Assembly: GCA_000403495.2 (NCBI GenBank)
Contig: KE159822.1
Location: forward strand, 1-64,000
Direction of reading: 5' to 3'
From: Lachnospiraceae bacterium 10-1
Lineage (GTDB): Bacteria; Bacillota; Clostridia; Lachnospirales; Lachnospiraceae
Length of the DNA: 64,000 nucleotides
The notes under the pieces were generated by a model that was not told the origin of the DNA, ran no database searches, and saw nothing but the letters and a program-made list of their open reading frames with translations. Each line of letters starts with the position of its first letter. Positions within the stretch are counted from its first letter, which is position 1. The translations under genes were made by a program, and so were the position numbers. This document shows positions 54,125 to 62,563 of this stretch, in pieces.

Positions 54125-55247
54125 AAAAAATATATTAAATAAAGAATTTCAAACATTTTATACCAAGGTATATATACGTTTGATTGCAATGTTTTTGATG
54201 GCAATTTTGTTGATTTTTTTTCTGCGCTTTACGGTTTTACGAGGTCACTTTGCTGATTTTATAATTGATATTTTACAAAATGGTTTTCTGATGGAGTATG
54301 ATGCGGCATATAGTTTATATTCTCAAGTATTTCGTAATCATATGGATATGATAATGATAGCAGCGTTAGTGATAGCATTTCTTATTATATTTCGCATCTT
54401 TCTGAAGTGGCTTACAAAGTATTTTGAGGAAATTGGAAAAGGAATGGACAGCTTGATAGAAGCTGGTGCGGCGGAGGTATCTTTATCGCCTGAACTTTTG
54501 CCAATGGAGAGACAGTTAAACACAATAAAGCATATTATTGAAAAACAAAGAAGAGATATGTCTGTGGCAGAACAGCGAAAAAATGATTTGATTATGTATC
54601 TTGCCCATGACCTGAAAACACCTCTTGCATCTGTTATAGGCTATCTGAGTTTATTGCATGATGAAGAAAAAATATCAGATGAGCTGAGGAAAAAGTATCT
54701 TTCTGTTTCATTGGATAAAGCAGAGCGGTTGGAAGATTTAATCAATGAATTTTTTGAAATATCGAAATATAATTTGACGACAATAACACTTCAATATAGT
54801 AAAATAAATTTAAGACGTTTGCTTGAAATGCTTTTATATGAATTCCAGCCAATGCTGAATGAAAAGAATTTGAAGTGTAATCTTCATGTTCCAGAGGATA
54901 TTATAATGAGATGCGATGCAAACAGAATGCAGCGTGTGTTTGATAATCTGTTAAGGAATGCCGTTATTTACAGTTTTAATGGTACGGATATTAACATTAC
55001 AGTTACCAGACAGGAAGAAAATGTAATGATCAGTTTCGCAAATCATGGAGATACCATTCCGGCGGAAAAACTGGAACGAATATTTGAACAGTTTTACAGG
55101 CTTGATGCTTCACGAAGTACGAGCAGTGGAGGGGCAGGTTTGGGACTGGCTATTGCAAAGCAGATTGTTGAGCTTCATCATGGTACTATTCAGGCGAGAA
55201 GTCAGGATGAAGTAATTGAGTTTGAAGTCGTGTTGCCAGTTTCGTAA
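54102..55247 (+). CDS. vanS: VanS-type sensor histidine kinase
   Basis: The protein has up to 381 residues. The TTG at 54102 is used here; TTG at 54114 is an alternative with better spacing from GGGGAG. Two membrane helices lie near 28-48 and 82-102. H-box LAHDLKTPLASVIGYLS, N-box FDNLLRNAVIYS and G-box GGAGLGLAIAKQI are intact. It overlaps vanR. VanS proteins sense glycopeptides or wall precursors and phosphorylate VanR. Confidence 0.88.
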   Translation: MDTPLKNKKNILNKEFQTFYTKVYIRLIAMFLMAILLIFFLRFTVLRGHFADFIIDILQNGFLMEYDAAYSLYSQVFRNHMDMIMIAALVIAFLIIFRIFLKWLTKYFEEIGKGMDSLIEAGAAEVSLSPELLPMERQLNTIKHIIEKQRRDMSVAEQRKNDLIMYLAHDLKTPLASVIGYLSLLHDEEKISDELRKKYLSVSLDKAERLEDLINEFFEISKYNLTTITLQYSKINLRRLLEMLLYEFQPMLNEKNLKCNLHVPEDIIMRCDANRMQRVFDNLLRNAVIYSFNGTDINITVTRQEENVMISFANHGDTIPAEKLERIFEQFYRLDASRSTSSGGAGLGLAIAKQIVELHHGTIQARSQDEVIEFEVVLPVS

Positions 55248-55308
55248 GTAAATTGTAAGAAAGTTTATAGTAAATCAGTTGAATATTGTGTGTGTAAACA
55301 AATAAACC

Positions 55309-55352
55309 ACACTCTTGTTTTTGATACAATAACAGTACTAAAACAAGAGTGT
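55309..55352 (+). promoter_or_regulatory. 13-bp perfect inverted repeat between vanS and vanW
   Basis: ACACTCTTGTTTT (55309-55321) and AAAACAAGAGTGT (55340-55352) form a perfect stem with an 18-base loop, followed by TTTGTTTTG. It could be a terminator or attenuator separating regulatory genes from resistance genes. A GATACAAT -10-like box lies in the loop, so it may also be the VanR-controlled promoter. Confidence 0.6.
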
Positions 55353-55389
55353 TTTGTTTTGTGCAAATATAAGATGAAGGAGCAGTTTT

Positions 55390-55644
55390 ATGTCAAGAAA
55401 GAGACTAACACAGATATTTCCTTTTTTGCTTCCTCTCCGTAAATGGCAAAGGAAAAAAATTTTTTTTCTCAAAATGCTGTTAGACGAATACAGGTATGCA
55501 CAAAGGAAGTCTGAAAAAATACTTCCCAATTTAGTATTTGAAACTTCAATTCCTATACTGAATGGAAACAGACAGGGATTCCGGCAGAAAAACGGAAAGA
55601 AAACAGTATATCAATTGGTGTCAAATAGGTTATCGGCTTCCTGA
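55390..55644 (+). pseudogene. vanW: VanW remnant (N-terminal part)
   Basis: There are 84 residues. MSRKRLTQIFPFLLPLRKWQ and LPNLVFETSIPIL match the start of VanW proteins of vanB and vanG operons (MxRKRxTQxFPFLLPxRxxQR). After about 60 residues the family sequence is lost and the frame ends in unrelated residues. AAGGAGCAG is upstream. VanW has no known enzymatic role, so loss may not affect resistance. The normal length is about 275 residues. Confidence 0.75.
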
Positions 55645-55676
55645 TAACATAAAAATTGAAGAAGGCGGTATATAAG

Positions 55677-56744
55677 ATGAAAAAAAGGATAGCAGTTATT
55701 TTTGGCGGTCATTCGACAGAGCATGATGTATCGCTACAATCAGCATTTTCTGTTTTGCAGAATATCAATAGAAAACATTTTGAGATTGTACCTGTTGGTA
55801 TTACCAGAGATGGAGAATGGTATCATTATACAGGAAAAATTGAAAATATCAGTAATAATTCATGGTTTGAAGACGAGGAAAATTTATATCCAGTTATGGT
55901 TTCCCAAAGCCGCCTGGCACAAGGATTTACAGAGTTTCATGGGAATAAGTTTAGAGAGATTCCAGTTGATTTGGTATTTCCCATATTACATGGCAAAAAT
56001 GGGGAAGATGGCACTCTGCAAGGATTATTTGAATTGGCAGGCATACCAGTTGTTGGATGTAATACGCTTTCATCGGCGATTTGTATGGACAAGGACAGGG
56101 CGCATAAACTTGTCAGCCTTGCAGGAATCGCTGTTCCTAAATCGGTATCTTTCAGGCGTTTTGAAAAAGAAACAGCTTATAGGGAAATAAAGAAAAAATT
56201 ATGTTGTCCGTTGTTTGTAAAACCTGTCCGCTCCGGATCATCTTTTGGCATTACAAGAATAAATGAAATGAAGCAGCTTGATGCGGCGGCAGAATTTGCC
56301 TTTCAATACGATACGGAAGTTATTTCCGAAGAAGCTATCATTGGATTTGAAGTCGGCTGCGCAATACTTGGCAATGATACCCTGACCGTTGGGAGAATTG
56401 ATGAAATAGAATTATCAGGAAGTTTTTTTGATTACACTGAAAAGTATACATTGAAATCTTCAAAAATATATATGCCTGCACGAGTGGACTGCGAAACAGA
56501 AAAAAGGATACAGGAAACTGCCAAGATAATATACAGGGTTTTGGGATGTTCAGGTTATGCAAGGGTGGATATGTTCTATACATCATCTGGTGAAATCATA
56601 TTTAATGAAGTAAATACAATTCCCGGATTTACTACCCATAGCCGATATCCCAACATGATGAAAGGCATTGGCTTATCTTTTACAGAAGTATTGGATAAGT
56701 TAATAAGCCTGTATTTAAATTGGGATAGTAAAGATGAATTGTAG
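55677..56744 (+). CDS. vanG: VanG-type D-Ala-D-Ser ligase
   Basis: The protein has 355 residues from the ATG at 55677 with AAGGCGG upstream. Motifs: IAVIFGGHSTEHDVSLQS (binding of the first D-Ala), FVKPVRSGSSFGITR (nucleotide loop), EKYTLKSSKIYMPARV (the omega loop of the VanG and VanC group, unlike the EKYxxxxxK-x-x-P of standard Ddl) and GEIIFNEVNTIPGF (metal site). It joins D-Ala to D-Ser to make low-affinity wall precursors. It is complete. Confidence 0.88.
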   Translation: MKKRIAVIFGGHSTEHDVSLQSAFSVLQNINRKHFEIVPVGITRDGEWYHYTGKIENISNNSWFEDEENLYPVMVSQSRLAQGFTEFHGNKFREIPVDLVFPILHGKNGEDGTLQGLFELAGIPVVGCNTLSSAICMDKDRAHKLVSLAGIAVPKSVSFRRFEKETAYREIKKKLCCPLFVKPVRSGSSFGITRINEMKQLDAAAEFAFQYDTEVISEEAIIGFEVGCAILGNDTLTVGRIDEIELSGSFFDYTEKYTLKSSKIYMPARVDCETEKRIQETAKIIYRVLGCSGYARVDMFYTSSGEIIFNEVNTIPGFTTHSRYPNMMKGIGLSFTEVLDKLISLYLNWDSKDEL

Positions 56745-56772
56745 GATAGAAGATTTTTATAAGGAGGTCATC

Positions 56773-57240
56773 ATGAATATCAGAAGAAGGATCATTGACT
56801 ATTCAAGGGGAAATAATCTGCATCATTTTTGGCGTCTTTACAGGCTTCAGAACAAGGCAGGGAAAGAAGGAATGGCACATGATATTTTAACTTTTTTACT
56901 TAGTAGATGTGCGCATCGGCATGGAGGGTATATTGGTCCGGATACAGTAATAAAGAATCATTTATCGCTTCCACACGGACTGCATGGAGTTTTTATTTCA
57001 CGGTATGCACAAATAGGAGAAAACTGTTGCATTTACCAAAATGTAACAATTGGAGAAGTAAATAAAAAAGCACCTGTTATTGGTAATAATTGTTTGGTTG
57101 GTGCAGGTGCTGTCATTATTGGGGATATCAGAATAGGGGATAATGTAAAAATTGGCGCAGGTGCGGTAGTAAATACAAATGTTCCGGACAATTATACTGT
57201 TGTTTCACAGCCAATGCGTATGATAGAAGGAGAAGGATAA
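56773..57240 (+). CDS. Serine O-acetyltransferase-like hexapeptide-repeat protein
   Basis: The protein has 155 residues from the ATG at 56773 after AAGGAGG. The left-handed beta-helix shows hexapeptide repeats: FISRYAQIGENCCIYQNVTI, VIGNNCLVGAGAVIIG and DNVKIGAGAVVNTNVPDN. His residues in LPHGLHGVFI could be catalytic. The closest known pattern is the LbH domain of CysE, but the N-terminal helical domain of true CysE is mostly missing. It sits between ligase and racemase, so it might acetylate a serine or cell-wall component. Function is inferred. Confidence 0.65.
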   Translation: MNIRRRIIDYSRGNNLHHFWRLYRLQNKAGKEGMAHDILTFLLSRCAHRHGGYIGPDTVIKNHLSLPHGLHGVFISRYAQIGENCCIYQNVTIGEVNKKAPVIGNNCLVGAGAVIIGDIRIGDNVKIGAGAVVNTNVPDNYTVVSQPMRMIEGEG

Positions 57241-57241
57241 A

Positions 57242-58387
57242 GTGGGGAGCATACAGGCGAAAATGGAGCGTTCATGGATTGAACTTAATATACAAAATCT
57301 GAAACATAACGTAAAAATATTAACGGAAGCAATACCGCCTGAATGTGAATTAATGGCTGTTGTAAAAGCGGAAGCATATGGGCATGGGGCTTGCAAAGTA
57401 TCCACAATTCTTAATAAAATGGGGATTAAAGCGTTTGCGGTTGCTACGGTTGAAGAAGGCATACAGCTTAGAAAAAATGGCGTTTGCGGGGAAATCCTTA
57501 TTCTTGGATATACCAGTGTGAAACGCGCGTCCGATCTGGAAAAATTTGATTTGATACAGACCTTGACAGATTTTGAATATGCAAAAGACTTAAACAGCCA
57601 AAATGTCGCACTAAAAGCCCATATTAAAATAGATACGGGGATGCACAGGCTTGGATTTTCCTGCAAGGAAGTTATGGCGGTAAAAAAGGTCTTTGAGATG
57701 AAAAATTTAAAAATCTGTGGGATATATACGCATTTGTGCTGTGCAGACAGTATGCTGCCGGATGATATTGCATTTACCAGAAAGCAGATTGACAATTTTT
57801 ATCATTTGACAGATGATTTGAAAGATAGGAAAATAAATATTCCTAAAGTACATATTCAAAGCAGTTACGGTTTATTAAACTATCCTGATCTTACTTGTAA
57901 TTACATAAGAGTAGGAATAGCGTTATATGGAGTTTTAAGTTCCCCGAATGATGATACGAATTTAAAACTTGACCTGCGTCCTGTATTTTCTTTAAAAAGC
58001 CGAGTGGTGTCAATACGACAGGTCAATAAAGGTGACAGCGTTGGATATGGCAGGGATTTTGTAGCTGAACGTGACAGCAGAATTGCGATTATACCGATTG
58101 GATATGGTGATGGCTTTCCGAGAAACCTTTCAAATGGAAAAGGCAGGGTATTGGTAAACAGTCATATTGTACCTATTGTCGGGCGTATTTGCATGGATCA
58201 GCTTTCTATAGACATAACAGATGTGCAAGGGGTGTCCACAGGTGATATTGCAACTCTTATAGGCGCGGAAGAATATGATGATTTATCTGCTTCTGCTGTT
58301 GCATACCGTTCCGGCAGTATCAGCAACGAACTACTGTGCAGAATGGGGGCAAGGTTGCCTGTCATCAACTTGAAAACACCCAAATGA
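57242..58387 (+). CDS. vanT: Alanine/serine racemase without membrane domain (VanT-like)
   Basis: The protein has 381 residues; start GTG at 57242 (two bases after the upstream stop) or ATG at 57263. PLP Lys lies in AVVKAEAYGHGA, the catalytic Tyr is probably in GYGRDF, and RVGIALYGVLSS is conserved. VanT of vanG and vanC operons has about 300 extra residues of membrane domain for serine uptake; that domain is absent here. It is very probably the D-Ser source for VanG, although alanine racemase activity is likewise possible. Confidence 0.8.
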   Translation: MGSIQAKMERSWIELNIQNLKHNVKILTEAIPPECELMAVVKAEAYGHGACKVSTILNKMGIKAFAVATVEEGIQLRKNGVCGEILILGYTSVKRASDLEKFDLIQTLTDFEYAKDLNSQNVALKAHIKIDTGMHRLGFSCKEVMAVKKVFEMKNLKICGIYTHLCCADSMLPDDIAFTRKQIDNFYHLTDDLKDRKINIPKVHIQSSYGLLNYPDLTCNYIRVGIALYGVLSSPNDDTNLKLDLRPVFSLKSRVVSIRQVNKGDSVGYGRDFVAERDSRIAIIPIGYGDGFPRNLSNGKGRVLVNSHIVPIVGRICMDQLSIDITDVQGVSTGDIATLIGAEEYDDLSASAVAYRSGSISNELLCRMGARLPVINLKTPK

Positions 58388-58524
58388 ATGAATTGTTGCC
58401 GGAATCTGATAGTAATTCGCCTGAAACAGAGCAGGTATCTGGTGATTGTTCCATTTCTATAAGGGATTTAACGATTTCATTATATAAGAGTAAGCAGGAT
58501 ATTACGAATAAACTGAAGTTTTGA
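58384..58524 (+). CDS. Small ORF after vanT
   Basis: There are 46 residues (MNELLPESDSNSPETEQVSG...), overlapping the racemase stop (ATGA type). It is acidic and Ser-rich with a basic end. No family is recognised. It may be a truncated gene start. The next 36 bp are empty. Confidence 0.35.
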   Translation: MNELLPESDSNSPETEQVSGDCSISIRDLTISLYKSKQDITNKLKF

Positions 58525-58560
58525 AAAGGTACATGATTATTGCTATAAGCGTGGATTTAT

Positions 58561-59211
58561 GATATATCCCGAAAAGACGTCGCGCAGAACACATTTCGGC
58601 TTTGTGCACTTGGAGCTATCACAAAGGAGGAACAGGCGGCAGTGTTATTGTCCCTGCTCAATATTTGCAATGCGGGGGACAGTTTTATCAGCATAATGAA
58701 TATTTACGGAGGCTCTGTCAATTTGTTTTCACATACCCTCAGGCGGTTGGGGATTGAGTGTATTTATATTGATAAAAACGCATCGGATGAAGAAATAGAT
58801 GCAGCATTTCAGTCAAACACAAAGGCGGTATTCGGAGAAACGATTGCGAACCTTGCCTTGACAGTTTTTGATATTGAGCGGTTTGCTGCTACTGCGGACA
58901 AACATAAGGTTCCGCTGATTATAGATAATACATTTGCAACGCCTATTTTGTGTAAACCCTTTGAATTTGGGGCAGATATAATTGTTTATTCCACATCAAA
59001 TTATATGGACGGTCATGCAGTACAGGTAGGAGGAGTGATTGTAGACAGCGGGAATTTTGACTGGACAAATGGAAAATTCCCGGATTTAACGGAGCAGGAT
59101 GACAAAGATAAAGCAGCAATGAAAGAGTTTGCCACAAAGTGTTGTCAGCTTTTGAGTATTCGCAGTTTGAAGAATTATAAAGAAATCAGTTTACCGGGGA
59201 CACAAGGGTAG
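58561..59211 (+). pseudogene. O-acetylhomoserine sulfhydrylase-like remnant
   Basis: The frame (217 codons) matches the middle of PLP-dependent Cys/Met metabolism enzymes: NICNAGDSFISIMNIYGGSV, then IIDNTFATPILCKPFEFGAD, and NYMDGHAVQVGGVIVDSG. The catalytic Lys expected in (S/T)TKYxxGH is Asn here (TSNYMDGH). Start and C-terminal third are missing. It is non-functional as read. Confidence 0.8.
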
Positions 59212-59302
59212 GATGGGTTTTCTTATGAGGGAGTACCATTCAAGCCGGACGGTGATGATAAATGTGCTGCTACTGACAGGATAGAAGTTTAGGAGGTTTT
59301 CT

Positions 59303-59939
59303 ATGAGAAATGTATATAATTTTTCTGTGGGACCGGCTGTTTTGCCGGAACTCGTATTTCAGGAAGCAGCGGATGAAATGTTGGATTATAAGGGAAGCGG
59401 TATGTCTGTTATGGAAATCAGCCACCGTTCTTCTTTGTTCCCCATTATTGATAAAACAGAGCAGGATTTACGCACGCTTATGAATATTCCAGATGATTAT
59501 GTAGTTTTGTTCCTGCAAGGAGGAACTTCCCTGCGATTTTCCATGGTACCAATGAATTTTATACGGAATGGAAAAGCAGATTATATTTTAACCGGATATT
59601 GGGCGAAGAAAGCATATGAGGAAGCGAAAAGATACGGTCAGCTTAACATTGCGGCATCTTCGGAAGGGGATTATTTTTCTTATATTCCAGATTGTAGTGA
59701 TTTGGAAATATCTCAGGATTCGGACTATGTATATATGTGAAAATAATACAATTTATGGAACAAAGTTTCATTGCTGTCCGAACAGTCATGGAAAAATACT
59801 TGTGAATGATCTATCTTCCAGCTTTTTATCAGAACCGATAGATGATTTTATCCATAAGGAAAACGTGAAACAGCAGTCTCTATTGATACAAACAATTGAC
59901 GGGAGAAAAAACAACGGATACAAGGCTTATAGATTATAG
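59303..59939 (+). pseudogene. serC: Phosphoserine aminotransferase (serC) remnant
   Basis: AGGAGG precedes the ATG at 59303. YNFSVGPAVLPELVFQEAA and GMSVMEISHRS are SerC signatures. After 145 codons a frameshift near 59737 ends the frame. In the next frame ICENNTIYGTKFH and GKILVNDLSSSFLSEPID continue SerC to about residue 190, then the gene breaks off before the PLP Lys. SerC makes phosphoserine, the L-serine precursor. Confidence 0.85.
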
Positions 59940-61115
59940 TCTAATGTCGGAAGGATGTTTTCTATATTCACAAGGTGTAACACCGACATATTTTTTGAAT
60001 ATTTTGATAAAGTAGCTTGTAGAGTTAAAGCACAAATAAGAAGCCACTTCATTAACAGAATAATCAGAACTGGTAAGGATTTTGCAGGCCAGTTCTGATT
60101 TTTTTTTGTTTATATAATGGGTTACTGTAATACCGTAATCGCTTTTAAAGCAGGTAGCCAGATATTCTCTTGATACGGATAAATCACTTGCCAGTGACGC
60201 AAGGGTAATGTGATTCAATAATCCAGAGTGGATTAATTTTTTACATTGTGTGCCTGTAAAACTATATGCCCCAATAGATTGATACTGCAAAACAAGTTTC
60301 GTAAATGTAATAGATGCATCATGGGCGGCTGCTGTCATCTCATCTTCAGTGTTACATTCGGAAATTATTTTTAGATATGCATCACTTTGTGCAAATGCTA
60401 TGCTGGCCGGGACATGGCCGGATATTGCGGCCCTGCAGAGAAGTGAAATTAAGCTGACAACCATATATTCCTGATTTTTCACTTGGTTTTTGACCGGTGT
60501 CGGATATAAAAATGTGGTGCTTGACAGTAGCGCCTGCATACCAGTAACATCGCCTTTTTTGACAAGATCCAGAAAATAATTTTCACTCTGGCTTGTGTGG
60601 TTGAGCTGAAAAGTATCTATTTGTGTCAGCTGCTGGTCAACGAAATCAGATTCAGTGGAGATAACAGATTCTCTTTTAGAAAACATTTTTGATAAGTCTG
60701 TGATTGATACAATTTTATTATCTACTATAAAAATAAGTAAAGACAGGGCAGCATAAGTAGAACTTTCACTGCAGTTTACTAAGAAATTCACGGTGTCTCT
60801 ATGGTTTATTTTGTAATTATGGATATCCCAAGAGGAAAGCACATGATGGGCGACCGGTCCAAACAGGATAATATTTTTAGCAGATTTAATGGCATAAAGA
60901 TATATTTGAGAAGCAGAATCAAGGGTTTCCCGGTAAATATCTTCTGAAGAAAGGTGGGAGACAATAGATTCTACCGGAAAATTGCTATATGCGGCAACGG
61001 TAATGTTTGTGCCGTGATATCCATAGACCGGATTCAAATTATGATCATAAATAAAGCTGTTAAGCCCTGTAAGGGCATAGATATTTGCAAGGGTGTTCAA
61101 GATTGTTGAATTCAA
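59934..61115 (-). CDS. AraC family transcriptional regulator
   Basis: The protein has 393 residues from the TTG at 61115, which is 8 bp after GGAGG; an earlier TTG at 61130 would overlap that site. The C-terminal AraC double helix-turn-helix is clear (ITLASLASDLSVSREYLATC and SVNEVASYLCFNSTSYFIKI). The N-terminal 280 residues have no recognised sugar-binding motif. It is divergent from the sugar transporter gene and probably controls it with the GH3 gene. Confidence 0.9.
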   Translation of the reverse strand: MNSTILNTLANIYALTGLNSFIYDHNLNPVYGYHGTNITVAAYSNFPVESIVSHLSSEDIYRETLDSASQIYLYAIKSAKNIILFGPVAHHVLSSWDIHNYKINHRDTVNFLVNCSESSTYAALSLLIFIVDNKIVSITDLSKMFSKRESVISTESDFVDQQLTQIDTFQLNHTSQSENYFLDLVKKGDVTGMQALLSSTTFLYPTPVKNQVKNQEYMVVSLISLLCRAAISGHVPASIAFAQSDAYLKIISECNTEDEMTAAAHDASITFTKLVLQYQSIGAYSFTGTQCKKLIHSGLLNHITLASLASDLSVSREYLATCFKSDYGITVTHYINKKKSELACKILTSSDYSVNEVASYLCFNSTSYFIKIFKKYVGVTPCEYRKHPSDIRL

Positions 61116-61240
61116 ATGAATTACCTCCAACCATATCCAAATAATATTAAAATAATTATATTTATATTAATATAATTATATCATAAATTTTAAATCTTTT
61201 GTAGCATAAAAACAGAAATATTAATTAACGGGAGGAAGCT

Positions 61241-62563
61241 ATGAATAAGGGGGAAGTAAATACCAAGTTTAAAATATTTTTTTCTACAAAAAATATTTCC
61301 CAATGTGTCATCACTGTATTGATTACATTTATTACATTTTATGCAACAGATTTTATGGAGCTGGCCCCAACAACGGTAGGTATTGTGCTGATCGTATCAA
61401 AAATTTTTGATGGAATAACTGATCTGGTGTGTGGAATATTGATTGACCATACGCATTCCAGGCTGGGACAGGCCAGACCATATGAACTTGCATTAATCGG
61501 GTATTGGGGATGCCTGGTTGCTATTTTTTCGGCACCTGATATGAGTCATTATGCGTCTGTAATTTATCTGTTTGTAATGTATACACTTCTTAATTCTATA
61601 TTTGGTACTATGGTCACATGCAATGATGCCCCTTATTTGGCGAACAGTTTAAACGATACGGCAGAGGCGCCAAGAGTAATTTCCTTTGCGGCGGCCATTT
61701 CAATGGTTTTTACAATTGTTGCGGCAGTGGCAGTGCCACAGTTGATCTCAACGTTCGCTACCACCAAAGAAGGCTGGAGAATACTGTCATGTGTAATAGC
61801 AGTCCCTATGGTATTTGTTGGATTGCTTCGATTCCTGACAATTAAAGAGGTGCGTACTGTTACACATGGAAAAAGTGAGCAGGTGAATTTAAAGGAAGAT
61901 TTGCGGCTTCTATTTGGAAATAAATATATTCTCTTGATTGGGGCAATGCTGCTTATTTCTAATATTTGTTCACAGAGTCTGAGTACCAATTATTATTGTA
62001 CATATATTTTGCATGATATAGGAATGGCATCGCTGATTGCACTTGGTCTTTTGAGCGTAGTTCCAATTTTGATACTGGCACCAGTGCTGACAAAGAAATT
62101 CGGGCTTATGAGAGTGATGACTATTTGCTGTTTTATTGGTGCAGCAGGATTTTTGATCAAGTTAATTAATCCCCAAAGCATTCCCATTGTCATAATTTCC
62201 AGTTTCATAGGCAGCCTGGGATATTATCCTGTCTGGTTTTTGTGCAATGCCGTCATTATTGACACGATGGATTATGGGGAATGGAAATTTGGAAGACGGG
62301 CGCAGGGAACATTGAGTTGTGTGAACGGAATTTCCAGTAAACTTGGCACTGCATTGGGAGCCGGCCTTTTGGGACTTATGATGGGCATGACTGATTATAA
62401 TGGGCTGCTTGAGATTCAGTCCTCCGCGGCAAATAATATGATCATAGCACTTCTTTCTGTTGTTCCGGCAATCCTTTGCGCCGCAATGGGAGCGTTTGGA
62501 TTATTTTACGATTTAGATAAGCAAATGTCAGAAATCAGGAGTGATTTAAATGAAAAAAGATAA
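61241..62563 (+). CDS. GPH family sugar:cation symporter (MFS)
   Basis: The protein has 440 residues and 12 hydrophobic helices. GPH-family patterns are visible: LVCGILIDHTHSRLGQARPY with the conserved Asp, and MDYGEWKFGRRAQGTLSCVN. Members such as MelB and XynB-type carriers import oligosaccharides with Na+ or H+. The downstream glycosidase overlaps it by 14 bp, so a beta-glucoside or similar oligosaccharide is the likely cargo. Confidence 0.88.
   Translation: MNKGEVNTKFKIFFSTKNISQCVITVLITFITFYATDFMELAPTTVGIVLIVSKIFDGITDLVCGILIDHTHSRLGQARPYELALIGYWGCLVAIFSAPDMSHYASVIYLFVMYTLLNSIFGTMVTCNDAPYLANSLNDTAEAPRVISFAAAISMVFTIVAAVAVPQLISTFATTKEGWRILSCVIAVPMVFVGLLRFLTIKEVRTVTHGKSEQVNLKEDLRLLFGNKYILLIGAMLLISNICSQSLSTNYYCTYILHDIGMASLIALGLLSVVPILILAPVLTKKFGLMRVMTICCFIGAAGFLIKLINPQSIPIVIISSFIGSLGYYPVWFLCNAVIIDTMDYGEWKFGRRAQGTLSCVNGISSKLGTALGAGLLGLMMGMTDYNGLLEIQSSAANNMIIALLSVVPAILCAAMGAFGLFYDLDKQMSEIRSDLNEKR

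Noticed and set aside
55677-56744. Housekeeping Ddl instead of VanG
   Set aside because: The omega loop, the vanRS genes, vanW remnant and racemase beside it fit VanG better than a housekeeping ligase.
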